Shown piece by piece: positions 33,094 to 41,927 of a stretch of DNA of 64,000 nucleotides. This DNA is from Acidovorax radicis N35 (GTDB lineage Bacteria; Pseudomonadota; Gammaproteobacteria; Burkholderiales; Burkholderiaceae_C). The notes under the pieces are model-generated. The model was not told the origin of the DNA. It saw only the letters and a list, made by a program, of their open reading frames with translations, and searched no databases. The stretch lies in the NCBI RefSeq assembly GCF_000204195.1, contig NZ_AFBG01000020.1, positions 124,001 through 188,000 of the forward strand. Direction: 5' to 3'. A program made the translations under genes and the position numbers. Numbering within the stretch: the first letter of the stretch is position 1; each line of letters opens with the position of its first letter.

Positions 33094-34896
33094 TCAAGGG
33101 CGTCCCACGGGCTGGCCGCTCGAGGTGGAGACCGGCAGTCCCGAACCCGTGTTGATGCCCGAGCCGACCCGGATCTGGCGCGGTGGAGAGAAGTCGCTTT
33201 GCAGACCTGTGGGGTCCAGTACCTGGATGCGCACCAGGTAGTCGCCCGCAGGCAGGTTGCCGGCGGTCCATGCAGGGGCGTCGAGCTGGGTGTCGAGCAC
33301 CACCTTGTCAAATGCCAGATCGTTGGCTGGGGCCAGTTGCAGGCGGAACCGCTGGCCGGGCTGCGCGGGCCAGTGCACCCGCACCGTGGTGTCGCCATCC
33401 TGCGTCTGCAACGACTGGGGAGACAGTGTGGCGGGGCGGTCTGCCACCGTGAAGGGCTGGGGCGGGGCAAACGGCCCTTGGTCGACCTGGCCTGCCGTGC
33501 CACCCGGGTCGGCCGGCTTCACCGGATTAGCGGGGCCATGAGGCAGTTGCAGCAGGCTGGCCGCACGCCAGAAATAGTTGCCCACGGGCAGGGTGCTCAG
33601 AGGCAGGCGGCATTCGGTGAGGCGTTGTTCGTCCAGCACAGGCTGGGTGAACTGCGCATCGCGGGCCACCTGCAGGCGGTACCAGGCCACACCAGGCACC
33701 TGGGTACACCGCAGTTCGCCCGCGCCGCTGGCCACCACCGCGCCGGGCGCGGGTTGCTGGTACAGCGGGGCCACGGGGCGCGTCTTGACCACAAAAGGCA
33801 GCAGGGCGGGCACGCCGGGGATGCCTGCGTCATCGAGTGCGCGCACCGACAGGTAGTAGCGTCCATCTTCCACAGCTTTCCAGCGCAGTTGGCCATCGGA
33901 AAAACTGCCGTGGCGCAGCACCTGGATGAAGTCCGCATCCTGCGCCACCTGGGCCTGGTAGCGCGCAGCGCCCGGCAGCGGCGGTACGTTGATGGCCAGG
34001 ATGCCCGCATCGCTGAGCATGGCAGGGACGCCTGATGTGTCGGGTGCCGCCAGCAGCGGGCGCGGCGCGCCCACGCTGCCATCGGCCGCCACGGCCAGCC
34101 CTTGTCCCGGGGCCAGCATCGCGGCGGCCGCTGCGGAGGAATGGGAGGATTGGCCCGTAGTTTCCGGCTGGCGGGACTGAACGGCCACCGAACCACTGAG
34201 CACCGACGCGGTGGTCTGGCCCGATTCTCCCATCGCCACGCCGAAGCGGGTGCCGCGCACACTGGTCACGGCCAGGGGGGTGCGCAGCTCGAAGCGGCGA
34301 AAAGCCTCGGCATTGGGTGGAACGCTGGATTCCACCGCACCGCTGCGCATCTCCAGCACCGATTGCAGGCTGCCCGCGCGCCCCCGGCGGCGCAGTTGCC
34401 GCAGCAGCAGCTCGGACTGCGCCTGCACCCGCACCACGGTGCCATCGGCCAGCTTGACGGCGACGAAGGCGTCTGGCCCCACCTGCAGCGCGGTACCCTC
34501 TTCAAGCTTGCCGCCCTGGGCGACGGGCGCCGGGGTGTCGCCAGCGCGGGTTTGTGCGGTGACCGTGCCGTGCACGAACTCCACCGTGGCCGATTCGGCG
34601 GGCTGCAGGCGCACCGGAATCCACACCACCGAGCCCGGCACCAGGCGCCGGGGGTCGGCCACCTTGTTGCGGGCCTGCAGCAGCGGCCATTGTCGGGGCG
34701 CTGCCAGATAGGCCTTGGCCAGGCCTTCGAGGGTGTCCCCCTCCTGCACGGTGTGGGCAATTTCATCGCCTTGCGGCGTGGTGGCAGCGGCGGGGCGGGC
34801 CTGGGCGCAGGTGCTCGCCAGGCTACCGAGAAAACCCAGGGTGAGTGCCGCGCTGGCGCGCAGGGCCCAGCGGGGGCGGCCGGTTTTGGTTGCCAA
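33094..34896 (-). CDS. LysM-FecR domain periplasmic protein with Fn3-like repeats
   Basis: A 600-residue exported protein: Sec signal peptide (about 1-33, LTLGFLGSLASTCAQA), LysM domain (about 47-95, HTVQEGDTLEGLAKAYL) for peptidoglycan binding, FecR-type domain (about 140-240, VLEMRSGAVESSVP and TPLAVTSVRGTRFGVAM), then beta-sandwich-like repeats to the end. The start is TTG at 34896, supported by AAGGAGA seven bases upstream. It ends 42 bp before the CHASE2 kinase start. In such clusters the FecR protein probably presents a wall-derived or protein signal to the kinase; this is an inference. Confidence 0.87.
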   Translation of the reverse strand: MATKTGRPRWALRASAALTLGFLGSLASTCAQARPAAATTPQGDEIAHTVQEGDTLEGLAKAYLAAPRQWPLLQARNKVADPRRLVPGSVVWIPVRLQPAESATVEFVHGTVTAQTRAGDTPAPVAQGGKLEEGTALQVGPDAFVAVKLADGTVVRVQAQSELLLRQLRRRGRAGSLQSVLEMRSGAVESSVPPNAEAFRRFELRTPLAVTSVRGTRFGVAMGESGQTTASVLSGSVAVQSRQPETTGQSSHSSAAAAAMLAPGQGLAVAADGSVGAPRPLLAAPDTSGVPAMLSDAGILAINVPPLPGAARYQAQVAQDADFIQVLRHGSFSDGQLRWKAVEDGRYYLSVRALDDAGIPGVPALLPFVVKTRPVAPLYQQPAPGAVVASGAGELRCTQVPGVAWYRLQVARDAQFTQPVLDEQRLTECRLPLSTLPVGNYFWRAASLLQLPHGPANPVKPADPGGTAGQVDQGPFAPPQPFTVADRPATLSPQSLQTQDGDTTVRVHWPAQPGQRFRLQLAPANDLAFDKVVLDTQLDAPAWTAGNLPAGDYLVRIQVLDPTGLQSDFSPPRQIRVGSGINTGSGLPVSTSSGQPVGRP

Positions 34897-34975
34897 GTGA
34901 AATCTCCTTCGTGCCGATCAGTGCAGGCGGGCTGGCCACGGAATCCCCTAAGGATGTCGCAGCTGATAGTGGGGG

Positions 34976-35674
34976 TCAGGCCCTTCGCTGGGCCTCGACA
35001 GCTTCAAAACGGTAACCCACACCGTAGACCGCCGAGACGATGAAACCGTTGGCGGGCCGCAGGTCCAGCAGGGTGCGCAAGCGCGAGATGTGGGTGTCCA
35101 GCGAGCGCGACATGACATCCGCCACCTGGCCCCAGACAATGTCCTTGAGGTGGTCGCGCGACAGCAGCCGGCCCATGTTCTGAAACAGAAACAGGGCGAG
35201 ATCGTACTCGCGGTTCTTCAGCTCCACGGGCACGCCGTCAATTTCGATGGACCGGGTTTCGGACAGGAAGCGGTAGCGCCCGAACTCCACCACGCCACCC
35301 ACGTTGGCCGGGTAGGCACGGCGCAGCAGGGCCGAGACGCGGGCATTGAGCTCGCCAATGCGCACCGGCTTGACCATGAAGTCGTCCGCGCCACTGCCCA
35401 GGCCTTCGACAATGTCGCGTTCTTCCTGGCGGTGTGTGACGAACAGGATGGGCAATTGGGTGCCCACGTTCTTGCGCACCCAGCGCACCACTTCGGGCCC
35501 TGTGGTGTCTGGCAGGTGCCAGTCCACGATCAGCAGGTCAAAGGTCTCGCGGCGCATCTCGCGCAGCAAGTCGGCTCCATTGAGGTGTGTGTGGCAGACG
35601 TGGCCCATTGCCTCCGTGGCCTGTTTGATCAGATCCAGCTGGAGCGCATCGTCGTCCAAAGCGGCTATGCGCAT
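34976..35674 (-). CDS. OmpR-family response regulator
   Basis: A 232-residue regulator: receiver domain (about 1-115) with DDD near the N-terminus, phospho-acceptor Asp51 in LLIVDWHLPD and the switch Lys in DDFMVKPVR, then a winged-helix DNA-binding domain (about 130-225, ELKNREYDLALFLFQNMGRLLSRDHLKDIVWG, SRSLDTHISRLRTLL, YGVGYRFE). It lies upstream of the FecR and CHASE2 kinase genes on the same strand and is the likely partner of the kinase. Confidence 0.93.
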   Translation of the reverse strand: MRIAALDDDALQLDLIKQATEAMGHVCHTHLNGADLLREMRRETFDLLIVDWHLPDTTGPEVVRWVRKNVGTQLPILFVTHRQEERDIVEGLGSGADDFMVKPVRIGELNARVSALLRRAYPANVGGVVEFGRYRFLSETRSIEIDGVPVELKNREYDLALFLFQNMGRLLSRDHLKDIVWGQVADVMSRSLDTHISRLRTLLDLRPANGFIVSAVYGVGYRFEAVEAQRRA

Positions 35675-35769
35675 GGTGTTTCCCTGTCGAAAATGCAATC
35701 GCGGATTATTTGCGATAACCGTCGACCGCGCTGGAACGCTCCGACGCCCTCGCAGCCGGTTGACATTTG

Positions 35770-36876
35770 TTAACGCTTGGCGGCGCCCCGGGACGGGGGG
35801 CGGGGCGTGGGCGCGATTTCCCGCACCAGCCGCATGCCAACCAGGGTGTAGCGTGTCTCCGGGCTGTTCCAGTTGCGGTAGCCGCAACGCGCATAGAACG
35901 ACCAGGTGTGCCAGGAGCCTCCACGGCGCACGCGCACGGTGCCGTCTGCGGGGCCCTTTGGGTCGCTGCGCGGGGAGTGCGCATAGTAGGTGTCCCCGTG
36001 CCAGTCCGACACCCATTCCCAGGCATTGCCCAGCATGTCGTGCAGGCCAAAGGCATTGGGTGCATAGCTGCCCACGGGGGCGGTGAACGCATGACCGTCG
36101 CTGCCGGCCAGGGCGTGCTGCTGCCAGCGGGGCCACAGGGGTGCGGCCTCCTGGTCGAAGGTGTTGGCGTTTTTTAGCAGGCCTTGCGGGTCATCACCAT
36201 GGGGGTAGCGGGTGCGGGTGCCTGCGCGGCAGGCGTATTCCCATTCAGCCTCGGTGGGCAGGCGGTAGTGGTGGCCTTCGGTACGGCTCAGCCATCGGGC
36301 CAGGGCCTGGGCGTCGTTCCAGGTGATGTTGACCACCGGATGGTCTGGCCCCTGTGCAAAACCCGGGTTGCGCCACGAATAGCGGGGGTCTCGGCCCTCA
36401 AAAGCATCGCCGCGCCGCGTGGTGGCCGGGTCATACTGGGCGTTGTAGCCATAGCCGCCTGTGCCATCGGCTTCCGATTCGGGCTGGTAGCCCGAGGCCT
36501 CGATAAAACGCTGGAACTGCCCCACGGTGACCTCGTGCCGGCCCAGGTAGAACGCCTGGCGGATGTGCACCGTGTGCGCCGGGCCTTCATCGGCCAGATC
36601 GGTGAAGCGCCTGGGCTCCAGCGCGGGATAGGCGCGTGCCAGGACGTCTGGCGGCTCCACGCCACCCATCGTGAAGCTGCCGGCCGGAACTTGCTGGAAA
36701 ACCATGCCCAGGCTGTTGGTCCAACTGGCGGGCGCGGCGGTTTTTTCAGGCCCTGCATGGGCGCAGGCGCAGGCAAGCACCGCCGCCAGGGCCATGCCAT
36801 GCGCCCCGGGGGGGCGCCGCTGAGACCAGGCCACGCCGTGGGTCAGGGTTGGCGGTCGGGGGCTTCGCTCACGCAT
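35770..36876 (-). CDS. SUMF1/FGE-fold protein, exported, without the catalytic cysteine pair
   Basis: A 368-residue protein with a formylglycine-generating-enzyme-type fold (about 55-355): NSLGMVFQQVPAGSFTMGG, FYLGRHEVTVGQFQRFIEASGY, HPVVNITWNDAQALARWLS, YRLPTEAEWEYACRAGT, NAFGLHDMLGNAWEWVSDW and RVRRGGSWHTWSFYARCGYRNW. Authentic FGEs have two catalytic cysteines in the last block; here only one Cys is seen, so sulfatase activation is unlikely. An N-terminal hydrophobic stretch (MALAAVLACACAHAG) suggests export, and ATG 36795 within it is an alternative start. It overlaps the preceding small lipoprotein gene by 34 bp. Confidence 0.83.
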   Translation of the reverse strand: MRERSPRPPTLTHGVAWSQRRPPGAHGMALAAVLACACAHAGPEKTAAPASWTNSLGMVFQQVPAGSFTMGGVEPPDVLARAYPALEPRRFTDLADEGPAHTVHIRQAFYLGRHEVTVGQFQRFIEASGYQPESEADGTGGYGYNAQYDPATTRRGDAFEGRDPRYSWRNPGFAQGPDHPVVNITWNDAQALARWLSRTEGHHYRLPTEAEWEYACRAGTRTRYPHGDDPQGLLKNANTFDQEAAPLWPRWQQHALAGSDGHAFTAPVGSYAPNAFGLHDMLGNAWEWVSDWHGDTYYAHSPRSDPKGPADGTVRVRRGGSWHTWSFYARCGYRNWNSPETRYTLVGMRLVREIAPTPRPPSRGAAKR

Positions 36877-37109
36877 TCAAAAATCAGGCGCGAGCCATCG
36901 TTGCGCAGTAGTTTGGGAAACAGCGCCAGCGGCTGGCATTCGCGTGTGGCTGCCGCATAGGCGGGAGACGTGTCGTTCCCGTAGACGGGTACGCTGAAAG
37001 TGCGGTCGCGGCCCGATGCCATGGGCCCCGAGGGGTGGTGGTGAGGGGCGGTGGCGTTGCAGCCCGCCAACACGGCAAGCACGGAGAGGATGGCAACTGG
37101 CAGTTTCAT
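36843..37109 (-). CDS. Small putative lipoprotein
   Basis: An 88-residue protein. MKLPVAILSVLAVLAGCNA is a type II signal peptide with lipobox LAGC. The mature part is short with FSVPVYGNDTSPAYAAATREC and a second Cys near the C-terminus (IFECVSE). TTGGAGATCCCC upstream supplies a ribosome binding site. Function unknown. It overlaps the start of the SUMF1-fold gene, so they are probably one transcript. Confidence 0.72.
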   Translation of the reverse strand: MKLPVAILSVLAVLAGCNATAPHHHPSGPMASGRDRTFSVPVYGNDTSPAYAAATRECQPLALFPKLLRNDGSRLIFECVSEAPDRQP

Positions 37110-37249
37110 GGGGATCTCCAAGAACAGAGCGGCCAGTTTACGCACATGGCCGGCTTTGCCGCGTAGGCGCAGTGCGCGGACGCCACACTCTTTGTTCTGG
37201 CGCACCCTGGGAGGGCCCCGCACGGATGCACGGGCGTCAGATTGCGAGT

Positions 37250-37300
37250 TCTTTTGGCGTCTGGCGCTTGTCTATCAAGCGCTGAATGCTATTAAAAAAT
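37250..37300. repeat. GCTAT/GCGCTT dispersed repeat copy
   Basis: GGCGTCTGGCGCTTGTCTAT then CAAGCGCTGAATGCTATT. It sits in the 244-bp gap between trpS and the lipoprotein gene; the rest of that gap shows no gene. Confidence 0.5.
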
Positions 37301-37353
37301 GAGTATCCCGCCGTTCGCGGACGGTGATCTCGTGCCGCGCGCGCGGCGGTGGT

Positions 37354-38661
37354 CTACGCAGCGGCGGCCGCTGCTTCGGCCAGTGCCTGCAACGCGGCCG
37401 CCACGTCGGCGTCGGCCACGCCATCCACCGGGGACAGGTGCGGCGCCAGTGCCTGCTGCGCGCCGGGCTCTTTTTGCAGCCGCGCAATCGCCTGGCCCGC
37501 TTCCTTGGGGGCATCGAAGCCAGTGCTCTGCAGCAGCAGGCGGCCGTCGGCATCCACGAACTTGAAGTAGAACTTGCCGTCGGCTTCGCGGTACTGCTTG
37601 AACGAGGGCAGTGCGGCCTTCGCGGCCTTGGCGGGCTTGGCTGCCGCAGTGGTCTGGGCCAGGCTGCGCAGGCCCACGGCGGCGCGCAGCTCGCGGATGA
37701 ACGGCGTGGCCAGCGCACGGGCGCGTTCGGCGCCGGCCAGCAGCGTCTGCTCGATGCGCGCGGGGTTGTGGATGAGTTCTTCGTACTGCGCGCGCATGGG
37801 GGCGATCACCTGGTCCACACGTTCGAACAGCGTGTTCTTCGCATCACCCCAGGCAATGCCGTCGGCATAGGCCTTGCGCAGCGCCTCGGTCTCTTCAGGC
37901 GTGGCAAACGCCTGGTAGATCTGGAACAGCGCCGATCCCTCGGTGTCCTTGGGCTCGCCGGGTGCGCGCGAGTCGGTCAGGATGCCGCCGATCAGCTTCT
38001 TGAGCTGATCGCGCGAGCTGAACAGCGGGATGGTGTTGTCGTAGCTCTTGCTCATCTTGCGGCCGTCCAGCCCCGGCAGGGTGGCCACGTGGTCGTCGAT
38101 GGCGGCTTCGGGCAACACGAAGTGCTCGCCATACAGGTGGTTGAAGCTCGCAGCCATGTCGCGTGCCATCTCGATGTGCTGGATCTGGTCGCGGCCCACG
38201 GGCACCTTGTGCGCCTTGAACATCAAAATGTCTGCGCCCATCAGCACCGGATACATGAACAGGCCGGCCGTCACGCCGTCATCGTGCTCGCGCCCGGCGG
38301 CGGTGTTCTTGTCCACGCTGGCCTTGTAGGCGTGGGCGCGGTTGAGCACGCCCTTGCCGGTCACGCAGGTCAGCAGCCAGGTCAGCTCGGGGATTTCGGG
38401 GATGTCGGACTGGCGGTAGAACGTGACCTTCTCGGGGTTCAGCCCTGCGGCCAGCCAGCTCGCCGCGATCTCGAGCGTGGAGCGCTGGATGCGAACCGGG
38501 TCCTCGCACTTGATCAACGCGTGGTAGTCGGCCAGGAAGTAGAAGCTCTGCACATCGGGCGTGAGGCTGGCCGCCACCGAGGGGCGGATGGAGCCCACGA
38601 AGTTGCCCAGGTGGGGCGTGCCCGTGGTGGTGATGCCGGTGAGAAAGCGCGTGGTGCTCAT
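37354..38661 (-). CDS. trpS: Tryptophanyl-tRNA synthetase with C-terminal extension
   Basis: A 435-residue class I synthetase that charges tRNA-Trp. The HIGH-type motif is TGTPHLGNF and the KMSKS motif is intact (GLDGRKMSKSYDN). FLADYHALI, VPVGRDQIQHIEMARD and LPEAAID match the family. Bacterial TrpS is normally about 330-350 residues; here about 75 extra C-terminal residues include FYFKFVDADGRLLLQSTGF, which resembles the YegP/DUF1508 fold. It follows the M50 protease gene by 46 bp on the same strand. Confidence 0.95.
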   Translation of the reverse strand: MSTTRFLTGITTTGTPHLGNFVGSIRPSVAASLTPDVQSFYFLADYHALIKCEDPVRIQRSTLEIAASWLAAGLNPEKVTFYRQSDIPEIPELTWLLTCVTGKGVLNRAHAYKASVDKNTAAGREHDDGVTAGLFMYPVLMGADILMFKAHKVPVGRDQIQHIEMARDMAASFNHLYGEHFVLPEAAIDDHVATLPGLDGRKMSKSYDNTIPLFSSRDQLKKLIGGILTDSRAPGEPKDTEGSALFQIYQAFATPEETEALRKAYADGIAWGDAKNTLFERVDQVIAPMRAQYEELIHNPARIEQTLLAGAERARALATPFIRELRAAVGLRSLAQTTAAAKPAKAAKAALPSFKQYREADGKFYFKFVDADGRLLLQSTGFDAPKEAGQAIARLQKEPGAQQALAPHLSPVDGVADADVAAALQALAEAAAAAA

Positions 38662-38707
38662 GGGAACGGTGTCTGCAGGGAAATGAGAGAAAGAGAGAGA
38701 AGGAGAG

Positions 38708-39376
38708 TCAGCGCAGGAGGGCAGTCAGCGGGGTGAGCAGCAAATTGATGGCGCCGTAGCCCAGGGCCATGAGGGGACGCAGCCACAGTGTGCCCACCAC
38801 CCCGGCGATCACCAAACCCATCACGATGAAGAAGCCCCAGGGCTCGATGCGGGACACCATGTGCGCCTGCTTCCAGGGCAGCAGTCCCACCAGGATGCGC
38901 CCGCCGTCGAGCGGAGGCAGCGGAAACAGGTTGAAAGCCCACATCACGAGGTTGACCAGCACGCCTGCGCGCGCCATCTCGATGAAAAAGCGCTCGTCCA
39001 CCCCAAAGCCCACCAGCGAGACCAGCACCACAGCCCACAAAATGGCCTGGATGAAGTTGGACGCCGGCCCCGCCAGCGCCACCCACACCATGTGTTTTTT
39101 GGGGTTGCGCAGGTTGCCGAAGTTGACCGGCACGGGCTTGGCATAGCCAAAAAGGAAGGCGCCTGAGGTCGCAAAGTACAGCAGCAGCGGCATCAGGATG
39201 GTGCCGACCGGGTCGATGTGCTTGATCGGGTTGAGGGTGATCCGGCCCATCATGTACGCGGTGTTGTCACCAAAGTGGCGCGCGGCGTAGCCATGGGCGG
39301 CCTCGTGCACGGTAATGGCAAACAACACCGGCAGGGCGTAGATCAGAACGGTTTGGATGAGATTGGAGATGTCCAC
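38708..39376 (-). CDS. Site-2 protease family (M50) membrane protein
   Basis: A 222-residue polytopic membrane metalloprotease. The zinc motif HEAAH lies in the first helix region (ITVHEAAHGYAARHFGD) and the third ligand in FNLFPLPPLDGGRIL. Five to six hydrophobic segments are seen. The start is GTG at 39376; no clear ribosome binding site is visible. No PDZ domain is present, so it belongs to the small-form group (YwhC/YdiL-like). It stands upstream of trpS, a neighbourhood common in betaproteobacteria. Confidence 0.9.
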   Translation of the reverse strand: MDISNLIQTVLIYALPVLFAITVHEAAHGYAARHFGDNTAYMMGRITLNPIKHIDPVGTILMPLLLYFATSGAFLFGYAKPVPVNFGNLRNPKKHMVWVALAGPASNFIQAILWAVVLVSLVGFGVDERFFIEMARAGVLVNLVMWAFNLFPLPPLDGGRILVGLLPWKQAHMVSRIEPWGFFIVMGLVIAGVVGTLWLRPLMALGYGAINLLLTPLTALLR

Positions 39377-39449
39377 CGGTCGATTGTCTCAGACGGAGCG
39401 CATGGCGGCCTTCCACGGCGTTGCCCTCGCCTCCACGGAATGTCGCTAC

Positions 39450-39650
39450 CCCCCCTCGGCAAGCAGAAGACATTCCGCCATCCCGATGGATTTCTTGGCG
39501 CACACGCGCAGCGACCCTGAAGCCATTGGTGGCCGCCTGGTGCATGCGATGCGCAGCAACTGCTCCAACAGGCCGATGAGGCCCTGTACACCGGCAAGCA
39601 CAACGGCAAACACAGCCTGCATCGAACGCGGGATGTGGCATCCGAAACGC
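39450..39650 (+). pseudogene. Decayed GGDEF (diguanylate cyclase) C-terminal fragment
   Basis: The 517-bp gap between the M50 gene and the chemoreceptor contains fragments that read as the end of a GGDEF domain. In one frame FLAHTRSDPEAIGGRLVHAM (about 39490-39555) resembles the part after GGDEF. In another frame QQLLQQADEALYTGKHNGKH (about 39553-39613) is the typical domain end. The central strand of the domain between them is missing, so a deletion and frameshift are likely. No intact start or catalytic GGDEF motif is seen. Confidence 0.5.
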
Positions 39651-39893
39651 TCTCATAAAGATAGCTGAAAGCGGTATGGTTGATGCGCTGGCGCCTCATG
39701 GGCATTGAAGGGGTGAAGGGGATGCGGCTCGCACGGGTGCCATGGCGCGTGCCCCCGGGTCCGAACCGCTAGTCCGCATTTCCAATCATTGATAGCATGT
39801 CGCATACGGTTACGAATTGCAGCACTGCGGCTGCGCTCCCGTTGCCCCACCCGCGCCTCTTCTTGTCACGTCACGCTTCTGGAGACCCATCCC

Positions 39894-41096
39894 GTGCCAT
39901 TTGAACAATTCAAAATCGGAACCCGCCTGTTGCTGGTGTTTGGCGGCATTGCGCTCATCGTGGCGGTGCTCATGGGCATGGGGCTTTCTCGGATATCGCG
40001 GGCGGAGGATGTCTACCGGGGTGCCCTGTCGTCCACTGCAGGCACAGGCGCCGCTGCCACGGCGGGCGAAGGCCAGCAGCGCGCTTCGCAGGCAGCACAG
40101 GAGCACCTGCAAAGCGCCCGCTGGTGGATCGTGGGTGGCGGTGTGGCCGTGATCGCGCTCTCGCTGCTGGGGTTCATGGGCCTGCGCGGCAGCATCGTGA
40201 GCCCGCTCAACCAGGCCATCCTGATTGCGGAGACCGTGGCCTCGGGCGACCTGAGCCAGGAGTTCAGCACCGAGCTGCAGGGCGATTTCGGCCGGCTGCT
40301 GGGGGCGCTGGGCACGATGGAAGACACGTTGACCGACCTGGTCTCCCGCATCAAGCAGGATGCGGACGCGATCAGCGCCTCGGCCGTGGACATCGACCAT
40401 GGCAATACCGACCTTTCGCGCCGCGCCGAGGACCAGGTGTCCTCACTCACCGAAACTGCCGCCAGCATGGAGCAGCTGACGGCCACCGTGCGCCAGAACG
40501 CAGAGCGTGCGCATTCCGCCAGCGGCCTGGCCGTCAAGGCTTCCGCCATCGCTGAGCACGGTGGCTTGGTGGTGGGCGAGGTGGTGCAGACCATGCAGGC
40601 CATCAGTGGCAGCTCACGCAAGATCGTGGACATCATTCAGGTCATCGAAGGCATCGCCTTCCAGACCAACATCCTGGCGCTGAACGCCGCCGTGGAAGCC
40701 GCGCGGGCAGGCGAGCAGGGCCGGGGCTTTGCCGTGGTGGCCAGTGAGGTGCGCAACCTGGCCCAGCGCAGCGCCGTGGCAGCGCGCGAGATCAAGGCGC
40801 TGATCAGCGCGTCGGTGGAGCAGGTGGAAAACGGCGCGGGCCAGGTGGGTAAGGCTGGCAAGACCATGGAAGAGATCGTGACGGCCGTGGGCCAGGTCAG
40901 TGCGCTGCTGGGTGAAATCTCCATCGCCCTGCGCGAACAGAGCGATGCCATCAGCCATGTGAACGTGGCGGTGTCGCACATGGATGGCACCACCCAGGAG
41001 ACGGCTGCGCTGGTGCAGAACGCGGTTTCCACCGCGACGTCGCTCACGGCCCAGGCGCGCGACCTGGAGCAGGCCGTGGGTGCGTTCAAGTTGTAG
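39894..41096 (+). CDS. Methyl-accepting chemotaxis protein with a minimal periplasmic segment
   Basis: A 400-residue chemoreceptor. Two membrane helices (about 10-30 and 78-100) enclose only about 45 residues rich in Ala/Gln, so an extracellular ligand domain is almost absent. A HAMP-like segment precedes the signalling coiled coil with the highly conserved tip [20 protein letters not shown] and [18 protein letters not shown]. The GTG start at 39894 is chosen for GGAG nine bases upstream. There is no C-terminal xWxxF pentapeptide, so it would depend on other receptors for CheR/CheB access. Confidence 0.9.
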   Translation: MPFEQFKIGTRLLLVFGGIALIVAVLMGMGLSRISRAEDVYRGALSSTAGTGAAATAGEGQQRASQAAQEHLQSARWWIVGGGVAVIALSLLGFMGLRGSIVSPLNQAILIAETVASGDLSQEFSTELQGDFGRLLGALGTMEDTLTDLVSRIKQDADAISASAVDIDHGNTDLSRRAEDQVSSLTETAASMEQLTATVRQNAERAHSASGLAVKASAIAEHGGLVVGEVVQTMQAISGSSRKIVDIIQVIEGIAFQTNILALNAAVEAARAGEQGRGFAVVASEVRNLAQRSAVAAREIKALISASVEQVENGAGQVGKAGKTMEEIVTAVGQVSALLGEISIALREQSDAISHVNVAVSHMDGTTQETAALVQNAVSTATSLTAQARDLEQAVGAFKL

Positions 41097-41172
41097 CCCC
41101 CTGAGCGGCTGCGCCGCTTCCCCCTCAGGGGGACGCCACCGGTGGCCTGGCGGAGCCAGTTCCACGGTGGCG
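41097..41172. repeat. GC-rich gene-end repeat
   Basis: CCCCCTGAGCGGCTGCGCCG and CCCCCTCAGGGGGACGCC directly follow the chemoreceptor stop. The first and last G/C-runs pair to give a strong hairpin. This copy is the clearest of the family. Confidence 0.55.
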
Positions 41173-41278
41173 CTGGTCTTTGGCAGCGCCAGTTTTGGGT
41201 GCGGTAGCCTGAAAGGCGCTTTTGCTGACCCTCGAGACCGCTCTGCGCGGGCGCAGGGCGGGTCACGGGATTTCAGCT

Positions 41279-41914
41279 TTACAACCCCAAAGCCTTCAAG
41301 CTGCCCCGGCCTTCGCGCACCACTTCGGGGTCGCCTCCGGTGCCCATGGGGGTCAGGTCCACCACGGTGGTGGGTTCCAGCGGGCAGGCGCCCGCATCCA
41401 CGACGGCATCCACCAGCTTTTCGTAGCGTTCGCGGATTTCCTGCGGGTCGTTCAGGGGCTCGGTCTCGCCGGCCGGGATCAGCGTGGTGGCCAGCAGGGG
41501 GGCGCCGTGCAGCTCCAGCAGCAGTTGCAGGCCCTTGCGGTCGGGCACGCGCAGGCCGATGGTCTTGCGCGAAGGGTGGCTCACGCGGCGTGGCACTTCC
41601 TTGGTCGCTTCGAGGATGAAGGTGTAGGGGCCAGGCGTACCGAGCTTGAGCAGGCGGTACTGGCGGTTGTCCACGCGGGCATAGTTGGCCAGCTCCGACA
41701 GGTCACGGCACAACAGGGTGAGGTGGTGCTTGTCATCCACCTGGCGGATGCGGCGCATGCGATCGACGGCATCCTTGTCGTCCAGGTGGCAGACCAGCGC
41801 ATAGCTGGAATCGGTGGGCACGGCCAGGATGCCGCCCTTTTGCAGCAGCATGGCGCCCTGCTTGAGCAGGCGCGGCTGGGGGTTGTCGGGGTGAACTTCG
41901 AAATACTGGGCCAT
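41279..41914 (-). CDS. yciO: YciO/YrdC/Sua5-family protein
   Basis: A 211-residue protein of the Sua5-YciO-YrdC fold related to threonylcarbamoyl-AMP synthase. Family blocks: GGILAVPTDSSYALVC, LTLLCRDLSELANYA, GPYTFILEATKEVPRR, RKTIGLRVPDRKGLQLLLE and PLLATTLI. YciO members are distinct from the t6A enzyme TsaC; whether they make threonylcarbamoyl-AMP in vivo is unclear. It begins 13 bp after the rnm gene. The rnm-yciO order also occurs in E. coli (yciV-yciO). Confidence 0.9.
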   Translation of the reverse strand: MAQYFEVHPDNPQPRLLKQGAMLLQKGGILAVPTDSSYALVCHLDDKDAVDRMRRIRQVDDKHHLTLLCRDLSELANYARVDNRQYRLLKLGTPGPYTFILEATKEVPRRVSHPSRKTIGLRVPDRKGLQLLLELHGAPLLATTLIPAGETEPLNDPQEIRERYEKLVDAVVDAGACPLEPTTVVDLTPMGTGGDPEVVREGRGSLKALGL

Positions 41915-41927
41915 GAAATAGTGCGTC

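Noticed and set aside
35770-36876. Authentic formylglycine-generating enzyme
   Set aside because: The two-cysteine active site is not present and no sulfatase gene is near.
39267-39656. Minus-strand small gene upstream of the M50 protease
   Set aside because: Overlaps the M50 start and has no ribosome binding site or family similarity; composition is explained by the GGDEF remnant on the other strand.
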